Below, in pieces: positions 17,765 to 25,707 of a stretch of DNA of 64,000 bases. The notes under the pieces were generated by a model. It did not search any database. It was not told the origin of the DNA and saw nothing but the letters and a program-made list of their open reading frames with translations. The DNA comes from Hydrogenophaga crassostreae (lineage in GTDB: Bacteria > Pseudomonadota > Gammaproteobacteria > Burkholderiales > Burkholderiaceae_C). The first letter of the stretch is position 1, and each line of letters starts with the position of its first letter. The translations under genes were made by a program, and so were the position numbers. Where the stretch lies: the NCBI RefSeq assembly GCF_001761385.1, contig NZ_CP017476.1, positions 2,779,501 through 2,843,500 of the forward strand, in the 5' to 3' direction.

Positions 17765-18880
17765 ATGGCATTGATCCTCGTCGCCGAAGACGACATCGGC
17801 ACCCAGCGGTTGATCTCAACCGCACTGCGCAACAAGGGCCACGAGGTTCTGACCGCACCCGATGGACTAAGTGCCTGGCGATTGATCGAGATGCGTTCGC
17901 CCGAACTCATCGTCAGCGATGTCAACATGCCGGGTATGACTGGCTTCGCGTTGCTGCAACGGCTGCGCGACCACACCACTCTGGGGCTCACCCCCTTTTT
18001 GCTGCTCACATCGTTGCAAGAGCGCCAAGATATGCGCCAGGGCATGTTGCTGGGCGCTGACGACTACCTCACCAAGCCATTGCGCCCACGAGAACTGGTT
18101 GAAGCCGTCAATGCCCAGTTCAACCGCCAGCGCATGCGCAGCGCCCTGCAGGACGAGGAAAACCAGCGCGCGCTTTCCCAGGCGCTTGAAGCGCAAGCCT
18201 GGGATCTGCACGAGCAATACGAAAACCGTCTGGCGCGGGAGCTCAGCGAACAGTGGCCACAAGATGGCCGCGAACAGGACACCACCCATTACCCGGAAGC
18301 CACGGTGCTGTTCGCCGACATACGGCACTACCGTGACTGGCTTGGCGCCCTGACCCCAGCCGAAATGAGCATGGTGCTCAAGCGTTTTTACGAGAACAGC
18401 GGCGACACGGTGCATCTCTTTGGTGCCACCGCGATGCACTTTGTGGGTGAAGGCGTGATCGCGGTGTATGCCGATACCCAACACATGCTCACAGCGCCCC
18501 ACGCGTTAAGGGCGTTGAAAGCAGCCATGGGCCTGCGCAAATCAAGCGCAGCCATCGATACCTTCGTGCGCGACAACCTCCCGCAGCGCAAGCTGCCCGC
18601 CTTTGAGGTGGGTATCGCCTTGCACAGCGGACCAGTGGGCATGGCCCAGTTGGAAGGCTTCCTGGGTGGGGCCCGGCACCTGCTGCCCGTCGGTGAGACC
18701 GTGGTCAACACCATGGCCATTCAGCGTCTGGCGCCTGAGGTGCCAGGGGCCATGATGATGTCGGTCCCGATGCTTCGAAGCGTCACGGGCGCGGTCAAAA
18801 CCTTGGAACGCTATTTCCTGCCGGTGGACCCGTCGAAGGGCAAGATGGAAGTGTGTGCGGTGCAACCCATCACAGCCTGA
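17765..18880 (+). CDS. Response regulator fused to degenerate class III cyclase-like domain
   Basis: 371 residues from ATG 17765, preceded by AGGAGC. An N-terminal receiver (residues 3-120) has E8/D9/D10, phospho-acceptor D52 (LIVSDVNMPG) and K in DDYLTKPLRP. A helical linker (about 125-175) leads to a class III nucleotidyl cyclase-like domain (about 177-365). There VLFADIRHYRDW keeps the first metal aspartate, but the second metal site reads FVGEG instead of GDG, the adenine-selecting Lys position is His, and the transition-state loop reads VGETVVNTMAIQRLA (Asn and Arg kept, one extra residue). Enzymatic activity is therefore doubtful. The gene is in line with ppx and with the hybrid kinase that follows after 35 bases; that kinase's HPt domain is its likely phosphodonor. 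Confidence 0.85.
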   Translation: MALILVAEDDIGTQRLISTALRNKGHEVLTAPDGLSAWRLIEMRSPELIVSDVNMPGMTGFALLQRLRDHTTLGLTPFLLLTSLQERQDMRQGMLLGADDYLTKPLRPRELVEAVNAQFNRQRMRSALQDEENQRALSQALEAQAWDLHEQYENRLARELSEQWPQDGREQDTTHYPEATVLFADIRHYRDWLGALTPAEMSMVLKRFYENSGDTVHLFGATAMHFVGEGVIAVYADTQHMLTAPHALRALKAAMGLRKSSAAIDTFVRDNLPQRKLPAFEVGIALHSGPVGMAQLEGFLGGARHLLPVGETVVNTMAIQRLAPEVPGAMMMSVPMLRSVTGAVKTLERYFLPVDPSKGKMEVCAVQPITA

Positions 18881-18915
18881 CAACCTTGTCGCCTACTGCT
18901 TGCGCTGACCGCCCC

Positions 18916-21849
18916 ATGCATCCCCGCCGTCGCCTCTCTCTCGGCCCGACCCTGATTCTTGCCTTGGTGATCGCCGCGCTGGCGCCAGCCTTGATTGCTT
19001 CCTGGCTGCTGTCGGCGAACAGCTCGGAAGCTATCGAAACCCTGGCCGAAAACGCCATGAGCCAGGCGGCACACCGCGTCGACGTGGGGGCCCTGGCGCA
19101 CCTTGGTGAATCGCATACCGTGGTCAATGCACTGGTCCCTCCGTTTGACGCGGTGGGCGCAGAAGGCGATCGCACCCGCCGGTGGCTCAACGACACCGAT
19201 GCATTTGAGACCATGGCCTACGCGCTCACGCAGCAATCGGCCAACGTACCCTACCTCTACATGGGACGTGCCGACGGGGCGTTTTTTGGCGTAGAACGCG
19301 AAGAGCAGGGTTTTGTCGTGCGCCAGATCCGCCCCGGCGAATCGGGGCGCACGCACCATCTCATCACCCACCCAGGCGATCGCAACCGCCTGATCAAGAC
19401 AGAAACAACCGTCTATGACCCGCGTCAGCGTCCTTGGTACCAACTCGCGGCCACCACAGGCAAACGAACCTTCACCGACGTCTATCGATCCGCAGTCAAA
19501 AATCAGTTTGATCTGACGCTTGCCCAACCCATTTACGGTGAAAACGACAAAACCCTTCTCGGGGTCATCGCGGTCGACATGAGCCTGGCCCGACTCACCG
19601 AATTGATTCGCAGCACCCGGATCAGCGACAACGCCGTGACCTATCTGGTGGACGGCCAGGGCCGAATGGTGGCGTCGTCGACAGGAGAAGAACTCAGCGT
19701 CAGGGTGAAAGACAAGTACCAACGCATCTCACCCATGCAAAGCAACGATGCCTTGGTGCGCGACTCCTTCATCCAGCTGAGCGCTCAACACAGCATGCCG
19801 ACGAACCAAGCCGGCGGCATGGTGCGGCTTGAAGCTGGCGAAAGCTGGGTTCAGCGAATGGGTCTGGGAGAAAACCACCGCCTCATGGCCTTGCATCGTC
19901 CATTTGGAGCCAAATACAACCTTGACTGGCAGTTGATCGTTGTCGCGCCCGAACGAGACTTCACCGAACAAGTCATCACCGCACGGCGATGGGCCTTGCT
20001 CGCGATTGCCACACTGATCAGCCTGAGTGCACTGGTGGCCTTTGGTGTGGCCCGAGGCCTTTCCCGCCAATTCAGGCAGCTCAACGAAGCAGCCCTGGCC
20101 CTCGGCGCAGGACAGCGGCCTGAGGTTCAGCAGGCGGCGCCCTTCCGGGAAGTCCACACGCTGTCCCAGGTGATGCACGACAGCGCGGTCAAGCTGCAAC
20201 GCTCAAACGCTGAAATCGAGCAGAAGAATCTGGCACTGCAAGAGGCCGCCCACCTGCTGGAGGAACGGGTCGACCTGCGTACCGCCGAACTGGCCGCCTC
20301 ACGTGAAGAGGCCCTGGCTGCGGTCAAGGCCAAAGCCGGTTTTCTGGCCGTGATGAGCCACGAAATCCGAACGCCTTTGCATGGCGTGGTCGGTATGAGC
20401 GAGCTTCTCAGCGACTCCGGACTTGACTCCTCTCAAAGAGAACTTCTGGGTGTGCTGAAACTCTCCAGCGATCAGTTGCTGGGCGTGGTGGACGACATTC
20501 TGGATTTTTCCAAAATTGAGTCAGGCCACATGCAACTGGAACGGCAACCCCTTGACGTGCGGGCAACCATCGCCGCCACCAGCGAAATCATGCGCATCAA
20601 GGCCAGGGAAAAGGGGCTGCATCTCTCCTTTCAAGTCGCCGCCGACGTGCCCCAAGCCATGATGGGTGATGAGGTTCGGTTGCGCCAGGTGCTGCTGAAC
20701 CTGCTCTCCAACGCTATCAAGTTCACCGCCCAGGGCGAAGTGGCCCTGCGAGTCTGGTACGACCAGCGACAGGTTCCAGGCTTGCTGTGGTTCAGCGTCA
20801 CCGATACAGGCGTGGGCATACCGCCCGCACGGCTGCCCGATTTGTTCCAGCCCTTTGCCCAGGGTGACACATCGACCGCGCGCCTCTACGGCGGAACGGG
20901 CCTGGGCCTGATGATTTGCAAACACATCGTTGAGCTGATGAACGGCCAGATCAGCGTTGAAAGTGCGCCTGGAGCGGGGTCAACCTTCCGGTTCAGCGTC
21001 CTGTGTATACCGACCGAGCTCACCGCCATCCAGCCGGCGTCAAAACCAGCCCTGCCCAGAGAAAGCCACGACCAAAGGATCCTGGTCGTGGACGACAACC
21101 CGGTCAACGTCAAGGTTGCGTCGGCCATGCTGGCCCGCCTGGGATATCGGCACGACAGCGTGGTCAATGGCGAAGCCGCACTGCAAGCCATACTTCACGC
21201 AGAAAAAGAGTCACAGCCTTATGCAGTCGTGCTGCTCGATAGCCACATGCCTGTCATGGACGGCCGCTCCACCGCACGCGCAGTGAAATCAGCATTGGGC
21301 AACCGGTCGCCGGTGATGATCGGGATCTCGGCCTCAACACTTGGCGAAGACCGACAGCAATGTATCGACGCCGGAATGTCCGACTACCTGCCCAAGCCCC
21401 TGGAGCTCGCCCAGTTGCAGAAAGCACTGAGCCAATGGTGTGAACCGAATACGGGTTTGGCCGCCGTAGTTCATCCGGCTGCCCCCCCTCCGTCAACGCC
21501 CCACCCAGAGCGCATCGATGCAGCGCGGTGGGATGAACTGGGTGAGTGTGAAGATGCCAGCGCATCGCTGAGAAAGGAAATGATCAAGGACTTCCTGTCA
21601 GGCCTGCCCGCCTACGACCAGGCGATTCAGACCGCATGCCAACAACCGGCTTGCAAGGGCTTGTTTGAAGCGGCCCATGCACTCAAAGGTTCGGCTGAAA
21701 ATTTGGGCGCCTACGGCCTCGCCATCCACTGCGCCGCACTGGAGCGCGGTGCAAAAGAAGGCCAGGTGACCTCAACAGCGCTTCAATCATGGGCATTTGA
21801 ACTGCAGGTGACACGCGAAGCCCTGGAACGGCATATCGCCAAAGGCTGA
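18916..21849 (+). CDS. Hybrid sensor histidine kinase with REC and HPt domains
   Basis: 977 residues from ATG 18916. A membrane segment (about 10-32), a large periplasmic sensor resembling double Cache (about 35-350, with VYDPRQRPWYQLA, the dCache signature), a second membrane segment (about 357-378), a HAMP-like/coiled-coil linker, HisKA with H482 (FLAVMSHEIRTPLHG), HATPase (NLLSNAIKFT, GVGIPP, GTGLGL), receiver with D775 (VVLLDSHMPVMDG) and C-terminal HPt with H921 (AAHALKGSAENLGA). All four relay residues are intact. It is a BarA/ArcB-type phosphorelay kinase; the signal is unknown. Adjacent genes encode a REC-cyclase protein (upstream) and a SixA-like phosphatase (tail to tail). Confidence 0.92.
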   Translation: MHPRRRLSLGPTLILALVIAALAPALIASWLLSANSSEAIETLAENAMSQAAHRVDVGALAHLGESHTVVNALVPPFDAVGAEGDRTRRWLNDTDAFETMAYALTQQSANVPYLYMGRADGAFFGVEREEQGFVVRQIRPGESGRTHHLITHPGDRNRLIKTETTVYDPRQRPWYQLAATTGKRTFTDVYRSAVKNQFDLTLAQPIYGENDKTLLGVIAVDMSLARLTELIRSTRISDNAVTYLVDGQGRMVASSTGEELSVRVKDKYQRISPMQSNDALVRDSFIQLSAQHSMPTNQAGGMVRLEAGESWVQRMGLGENHRLMALHRPFGAKYNLDWQLIVVAPERDFTEQVITARRWALLAIATLISLSALVAFGVARGLSRQFRQLNEAALALGAGQRPEVQQAAPFREVHTLSQVMHDSAVKLQRSNAEIEQKNLALQEAAHLLEERVDLRTAELAASREEALAAVKAKAGFLAVMSHEIRTPLHGVVGMSELLSDSGLDSSQRELLGVLKLSSDQLLGVVDDILDFSKIESGHMQLERQPLDVRATIAATSEIMRIKAREKGLHLSFQVAADVPQAMMGDEVRLRQVLLNLLSNAIKFTAQGEVALRVWYDQRQVPGLLWFSVTDTGVGIPPARLPDLFQPFAQGDTSTARLYGGTGLGLMICKHIVELMNGQISVESAPGAGSTFRFSVLCIPTELTAIQPASKPALPRESHDQRILVVDDNPVNVKVASAMLARLGYRHDSVVNGEAALQAILHAEKESQPYAVVLLDSHMPVMDGRSTARAVKSALGNRSPVMIGISASTLGEDRQQCIDAGMSDYLPKPLELAQLQKALSQWCEPNTGLAAVVHPAAPPPSTPHPERIDAARWDELGECEDASASLRKEMIKDFLSGLPAYDQAIQTACQQPACKGLFEAAHALKGSAENLGAYGLAIHCAALERGAKEGQVTSTALQSWAFELQVTREALERHIAKG

Positions 21850-21886
21850 ACACCAGCAAAGTTCGATCGTGCTGACCTGTGTGAAA

Positions 21887-22369
21887 TCAGAGCAGCTCTG
21901 GGGTTTGTACGGACACCACAATGGTCTGCTTCAATCCGTCACGCTCGCGAAACCGAAGCCACCACAGCGCGCCCTTTTTGATCGCGCATTCAGGCTCTGA
22001 CAGCCCCAACAAGCCGGCGACTACCCGGCCCAAATTGGGCTGGTGACCCACCAGAACCACGGTCTGTTTGCCCGTCGGCCACTGCGCAGCCTCGAGCAGA
22101 TCCAGCGGTGCGGCATCGGGCGCCAGAAGGTCGTTGATCTTGACCTTGCGGCCCAGAGCGAGTGCCGTCTGTTCAGCCCGTATGGCCGGACTGCTCAATA
22201 CCAGGGCGCCACTGGGCAACTGGCGGTCCAGCCAAGCCCCCATTCGGGAAGCCTGTTTTTCACCACGCGGCGTAAGCCGGCGGGCCAGATCAGCCCCGTC
22301 ACCCGCAACACCCCGCACAGGATCTGGATGGAACTGGGCCTGTGCATGCCGCCAGAGAATCAGATCCAT
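21887..22369 (-). CDS. sixA: SixA-type phosphohistidine phosphatase
   Basis: 160 residues of the histidine phosphatase superfamily: catalytic RHA at residues 7-9 (ILWRHAQAQ), second-half VLVGHQPNLGRV with the conserved His, and SSPAIRAEQTA supplying the phosphate-pocket Arg. It is short and lacks a signal peptide, as in SixA rather than phosphoglycerate mutase. SixA removes phosphate from protein histidines (the ArcB HPt and later PTS protein NPr are reported substrates in E. coli). It lies 6 bases after ppk on the same strand and tail to tail with the HPt-bearing kinase. Confidence 0.88.
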   Translation of the reverse strand: MDLILWRHAQAQFHPDPVRGVAGDGADLARRLTPRGEKQASRMGAWLDRQLPSGALVLSSPAIRAEQTALALGRKVKINDLLAPDAAPLDLLEAAQWPTGKQTVVLVGHQPNLGRVVAGLLGLSEPECAIKKGALWWLRFRERDGLKQTIVVSVQTPELL

Positions 22370-22375
22370 CGCCTG

Positions 22376-24454
22376 CTACCCCTTGCTGCCGTGACGTTCC
22401 ATCAGAATGGCCTGACCCGAAACCAGCTTGGCCCGCGCCTTTGCACTCACCGTTGTACTGGCTGCCACATAGCGCCCATCGGGCAGCAGCAACCAGGCAT
22501 CGCGGGTGTCGCTCAAACTCACGCTCAGGCACTCCTCGATGACCCTTTGACGCAATGCCGGGTCGGTCACTGGCCACGCCAGCTCCACGCGACGCAACAT
22601 ATTGCGGTTCATCCAGTCGGCACTGGACAACCAGACCTCTTCAACGTCATCGGCCTGGAAATAAAACACCCGGGAGTGTTCCAGGAGCCGCCCGATGATG
22701 GAGCGCACCTGCACATTGTCGGTGACGCCCGGCAATTGAACCGGCAGGATGCAGGCGCCACGGATGATCAAATCCACCTTCACGCCCGCCTGCGAAGCTT
22801 GGGCCAACGCACGGCACATGGGCTCGTCGGTCAGTGCATTCATCTTCAAGACGATGCGTGCCGGTTTGCCCGCGCGGGCCGCCGCCGTCACCATGTCAAC
22901 CTTTTCAATCATGGCTTTGTGCAGATGGAAAGGGGCCAACAACACCTTGTTCAGTTTGGGCAAACGGTTTTGGCTGGCGAGATGCAAAAACACCTGCTCC
23001 AAATCACTGGTGAGGGCCTCATCTGCCGTGAGGTAGCTCATGTCGGTATAGAGCTTGGCAGTGCCGGGGTTGTAGTTGCCTGTAGACAGATGCGCATAGC
23101 GGCGCAAGCGCCCGTCCTCGCGCCGGGTAATCAAGAGCATCTTGGCGTGGGTCTTCAGCCCGACCACCCCATACACCACTTGTGCGCCAACCGACTCCAG
23201 GCGCTCGGCGTAGCTGATGTTGGCTTCTTCATCAAAGCGGGCCTTGAGCTCCACCACGGCTGTCACTTCCTTTCCGCGGCGCACAGCCTCGCGCAACAAT
23301 TCCATCAATTGTGACTTGGCTCCCGTGCGGTAAATCGTCTGCTTGATCGCAAGCACATCGGGGTCTTCAACGGCTTCACGCAGAAACGCCAGCACAGCAT
23401 CGAAGCTCTCATACGGCTGGTGAACGAGCACATCACCTTCCCGCAGGCGTTCGAAATAGGACTGTCCAGGAACCAGTTGCGTGGGCCAGCCCGCGTTGTA
23501 GCGCTCGAACCGCAGCGCAGGCGCATCCACCTGGTCAATGAGTTGGTTGAGGCGCACCAGGTTCACTGGTCCAGGCGCTCTGTACAAGGCATCTACCGGC
23601 AGGTTGAACTGACTTTGCAAAAAATCCAGCAGGTGTTGTGAGCAGCCAGCGGATACTTCCAGCCGCAAAGCCTCGCCATAGTGGCGTTGCTGCAAACCCT
23701 TGCGCAACGCTGTACGCAGGTTCTTGACCTCTTCCTCATCGACAGCCAGATCAGAATGGCGGGTCACTCTGAACTGGGAGAATTCGGTTACCTGCCGTCC
23801 CGGAAACAAGTCGGCCAGGTGCGAGCGAATCAAACTGGAAATGGAAACAAAGTGGGCTTGCTTCGAGCCCTTGACCGGTGGCATGCGAAGGAACCGGGGC
23901 AGTATGCGTGGCACCTTGACAATGGCAATCTCGTTCTCACGACCAAAGGCATCTTTGCCAGTCAACCTCACAATGAAGTTCAGCGATTTGTTGGCAACCT
24001 GAGGAAAAGGATGGGCAGGGTCCAGCCCCACCGGCATCAACAGAGGCTGCACCTCATTCTGGAAATAGTCCTTTACCCAACGTCGCTGCCGCTGGTTGCG
24101 CTCACCGTGGGCCACGAGCTTGATGCCCTTCTTCTCCAGCAGTGGCAGCAAGGCATCGTTGTATATCGCATATTGCGCCGCCACCAGTTCGTGAACCTTT
24201 GCCGAGATCTCTGCATAGGTCTGAGCGGTGTACAGACCACGCTGTTCGTTTGCCTTAAACGCACTGAGCTGCGGTGCCATGCGCACTTCGAAAAACTCAT
24301 CCAGATTGCTGGAAACAATACCCAGGTACCGAAGCCGCTCGAGCAAAGGAACCTCTGAACGCCGCGCCCAGTCCATCACGCGTTCGTTGAACGCCAGGAT
24401 GCTGTGATCGCGGTTGAGAAAAGGAAGGCGACTGGGGGAGGTGCTTGCGCTCAT
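22376..24454 (-). CDS. ppk1: Polyphosphate kinase 1
   Basis: 692 residues, full length. The N-terminal domain begins FLNRDHSILAFNERV. The two phospholipase-D-like catalytic domains carry the catalytic histidines H436 (VGLKTHAKMLLI) and H593 (RLLEHSRVFYF). It polymerises ATP gamma-phosphate into polyphosphate and partly reverses this. It is probably the first gene of a two-gene unit with sixA. Upstream, between 24541 and 24575, lies a candidate Pho box with the same spacing to a -10 element as at pstS. Confidence 0.97.
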   Translation of the reverse strand: MSASTSPSRLPFLNRDHSILAFNERVMDWARRSEVPLLERLRYLGIVSSNLDEFFEVRMAPQLSAFKANEQRGLYTAQTYAEISAKVHELVAAQYAIYNDALLPLLEKKGIKLVAHGERNQRQRRWVKDYFQNEVQPLLMPVGLDPAHPFPQVANKSLNFIVRLTGKDAFGRENEIAIVKVPRILPRFLRMPPVKGSKQAHFVSISSLIRSHLADLFPGRQVTEFSQFRVTRHSDLAVDEEEVKNLRTALRKGLQQRHYGEALRLEVSAGCSQHLLDFLQSQFNLPVDALYRAPGPVNLVRLNQLIDQVDAPALRFERYNAGWPTQLVPGQSYFERLREGDVLVHQPYESFDAVLAFLREAVEDPDVLAIKQTIYRTGAKSQLMELLREAVRRGKEVTAVVELKARFDEEANISYAERLESVGAQVVYGVVGLKTHAKMLLITRREDGRLRRYAHLSTGNYNPGTAKLYTDMSYLTADEALTSDLEQVFLHLASQNRLPKLNKVLLAPFHLHKAMIEKVDMVTAAARAGKPARIVLKMNALTDEPMCRALAQASQAGVKVDLIIRGACILPVQLPGVTDNVQVRSIIGRLLEHSRVFYFQADDVEEVWLSSADWMNRNMLRRVELAWPVTDPALRQRVIEECLSVSLSDTRDAWLLLPDGRYVAASTTVSAKARAKLVSGQAILMERHGSKG

Positions 24455-24540
24455 GAATTCAGATCAACCAATTTGGCTACAACATGACCAATTCGTATGC
24501 AGTGTGCACGAACGAAGGAGTGCCATGTTTGTCCAGCCCC

Positions 24541-24574
24541 ATTATTTGACAGAGACATGAACCTTTTGTGACAT
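24541..24574 (-). promoter_or_regulatory. Candidate Pho box and promoter of ppk
   Basis: On the minus strand ATGTCACAAAAGGTTCAT (24574-24557) has heptamer ATGTCAC and a weaker second heptamer GGTTCAT 11 bases on. Ten bases later is AATAAT (24546-24541), a 5/6 match to the -10 consensus. A further TGTCA starts 22 bases after the first, in phase. Geometry is identical to the pstS promoter, but the second half-site is imperfect. Confidence 0.5.
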
Positions 24575-24683
24575 TGGCTGGGACGAAACGCACCCTTGCC
24601 AATCAACTTCAGATTGTCTGTGCCCGTTGTTTGATCAACGCGGAAAGCTCAGCGACCCTCAACACCTGACGAGCGAACAAACG

Positions 24684-24716
24684 AAAAAGCCCACCACTTT
24701 TCAGTGGCAGGCTTTT
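24684..24716 (-). terminator. Terminator downstream of tRNA-Lys
   Basis: On the minus strand AAAAGCCTGCCAC pairs with GTGGTGGGCTTTTT around a TGAAAA loop, with a T-run at the end. It lies 20 bases beyond the CCA end of the tRNA. Confidence 0.8.
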
Positions 24717-24736
24717 CGTGCCCGAAGGCAAATTTT

Positions 24737-24812
24737 TGGTGGGACGTGCGGGGGTCGAACCCACGACAAATGGATTAAAAGTCCACTGCTCTACCAACTG
24801 AGCTAACGTCCC
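24737..24812 (-). tRNA. tRNA-Lys (anticodon UUU)
   Basis: 76 bases with encoded CCA. The acceptor stem GGGACGT/ACGTCCC, D-arm AGCTCAGTTGGTAGAGC, anticodon stem-loop with loop CTTTTAA (anticodon TTT), and T-arm GTGGGTTCGACCCCCGC are all present. It reads AAA/AAG lysine codons. A consensus promoter lies 47 bases upstream and a terminator follows, so it is an independent single tRNA gene. Confidence 0.97.
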
Positions 24813-24858
24813 ACTAAGGGCTCCGTAAGATTGCATTAACAACCCTGCGAAGCCTCAA

Positions 24859-24886
24859 ATTATAGCGTCTTTTTTCGGGTTTTCAA
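24859..24886 (-). promoter_or_regulatory. Promoter of tRNA-Lys
   Basis: On the minus strand TTGAAA (24886-24881) and perfect TATAAT (24864-24859) are separated by 16 bases. The -35 overlaps the last bases of the preceding tcdA gene. Confidence 0.8.
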
Positions 24887-25707
24887 AGATCACCCAAAGA
24901 AGTTTTTGCTGAAGTGGCCAAGGTATTCATTGCCCAGCCTGCTGCGGCCATACCAAAAGCAGCGGTCACCCCAACAGCAGACCCATAGCCATGGCAATTC
25001 AACGAACCATCCCCTGTATCGATGCCACACGATGCATCCGGGGGTGCGACCGGCTCACGGCTGAAGACACAGACCAATCGGATGCGCCCTGTGCGAGCCG
25101 CACCATGCTGGCGGCGCAACTGATAGCGCAACTTGGCAAGCAAAGGATCATGGGACACCCCGGCCAAGTCATCGACCTCCACCCCCTGTGGCAAGCGCTT
25201 GCCCCCGGCGGCCCCCACTGATACGAAGGGATGCCTGGTATCAAGTGCCCAGGCTGCCATCGCTGTCTTGGCCCGAATCTGGTCGCAGGCATCAACCACC
25301 ACCTGGGGCACACCACAATCCCGACCCGCTTGCGCAACCATCTCCAGCCAGTTGTCGGGGGTAACGAAATCATCGATCACGTTGACCCGGCAGGTCGGAT
25401 GAAACAACGCAATCCGCTCCCGCATGGCTTCCGCCTTGCTCTGCCCGAGCGTGAGACTGTGGGCATGAACCTGTCGATTGAAATTGGATTCGGAAACGTG
25501 GTCAAGATCGATCAGCGTCAAACTCCTCACACCGCTTCGAGCCAGTGCTTCGGCGGTCCATGAGCCCACGCCCCCGATCCCCACAACCACTACATGGGCA
25601 TCAAAAATCCGCTGCGCACCGGCCACGCCATACAAGCGGCGAAGTCCACCGAATCGCCGTTCAAAGTCACCGGCATCAGGCGATGGCTGCACCTCACTCA
25701 CGTTCAA
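24883..25707 (-). CDS. tcdA: tRNA threonylcarbamoyladenosine dehydratase TcdA (E1-like)
   Basis: 274 residues. The ThiF/MoeB/E1-like fold is shown by the ATP-binding loop VVVVGIGGVGSWTAEALARS (residues about 38-57) and LTLIDLDHVSESNFNRQ. The C-terminal hydrophobic stretch (AVGVTAAFGMAAAGWAMNTL) is typical of TcdA/CsdL. It cyclises t6A37 of ANN-decoding tRNAs to the ct6A form using ATP. The start is uncertain: TTG 25707 overlaps the upstream YeeE gene by 14 bases, and GTG 25701 is an alternative. Both genes probably form one unit; the sulfur-handling partners csdA/csdE are not in this window. Confidence 0.9.
   Translation of the reverse strand: MNVSEVQPSPDAGDFERRFGGLRRLYGVAGAQRIFDAHVVVVGIGGVGSWTAEALARSGVRSLTLIDLDHVSESNFNRQVHAHSLTLGQSKAEAMRERIALFHPTCRVNVIDDFVTPDNWLEMVAQAGRDCGVPQVVVDACDQIRAKTAMAAWALDTRHPFVSVGAAGGKRLPQGVEVDDLAGVSHDPLLAKLRYQLRRQHGAARTGRIRLVCVFSREPVAPPDASCGIDTGDGSLNCHGYGSAVGVTAAFGMAAAGWAMNTLATSAKTSLGDL

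Noticed and set aside
24609..24842. Open frame across the tRNA-Lys region (minus)
   Set aside because: It is a reading of the tRNA and its terminator; the strong tRNA structure explains the conservation.
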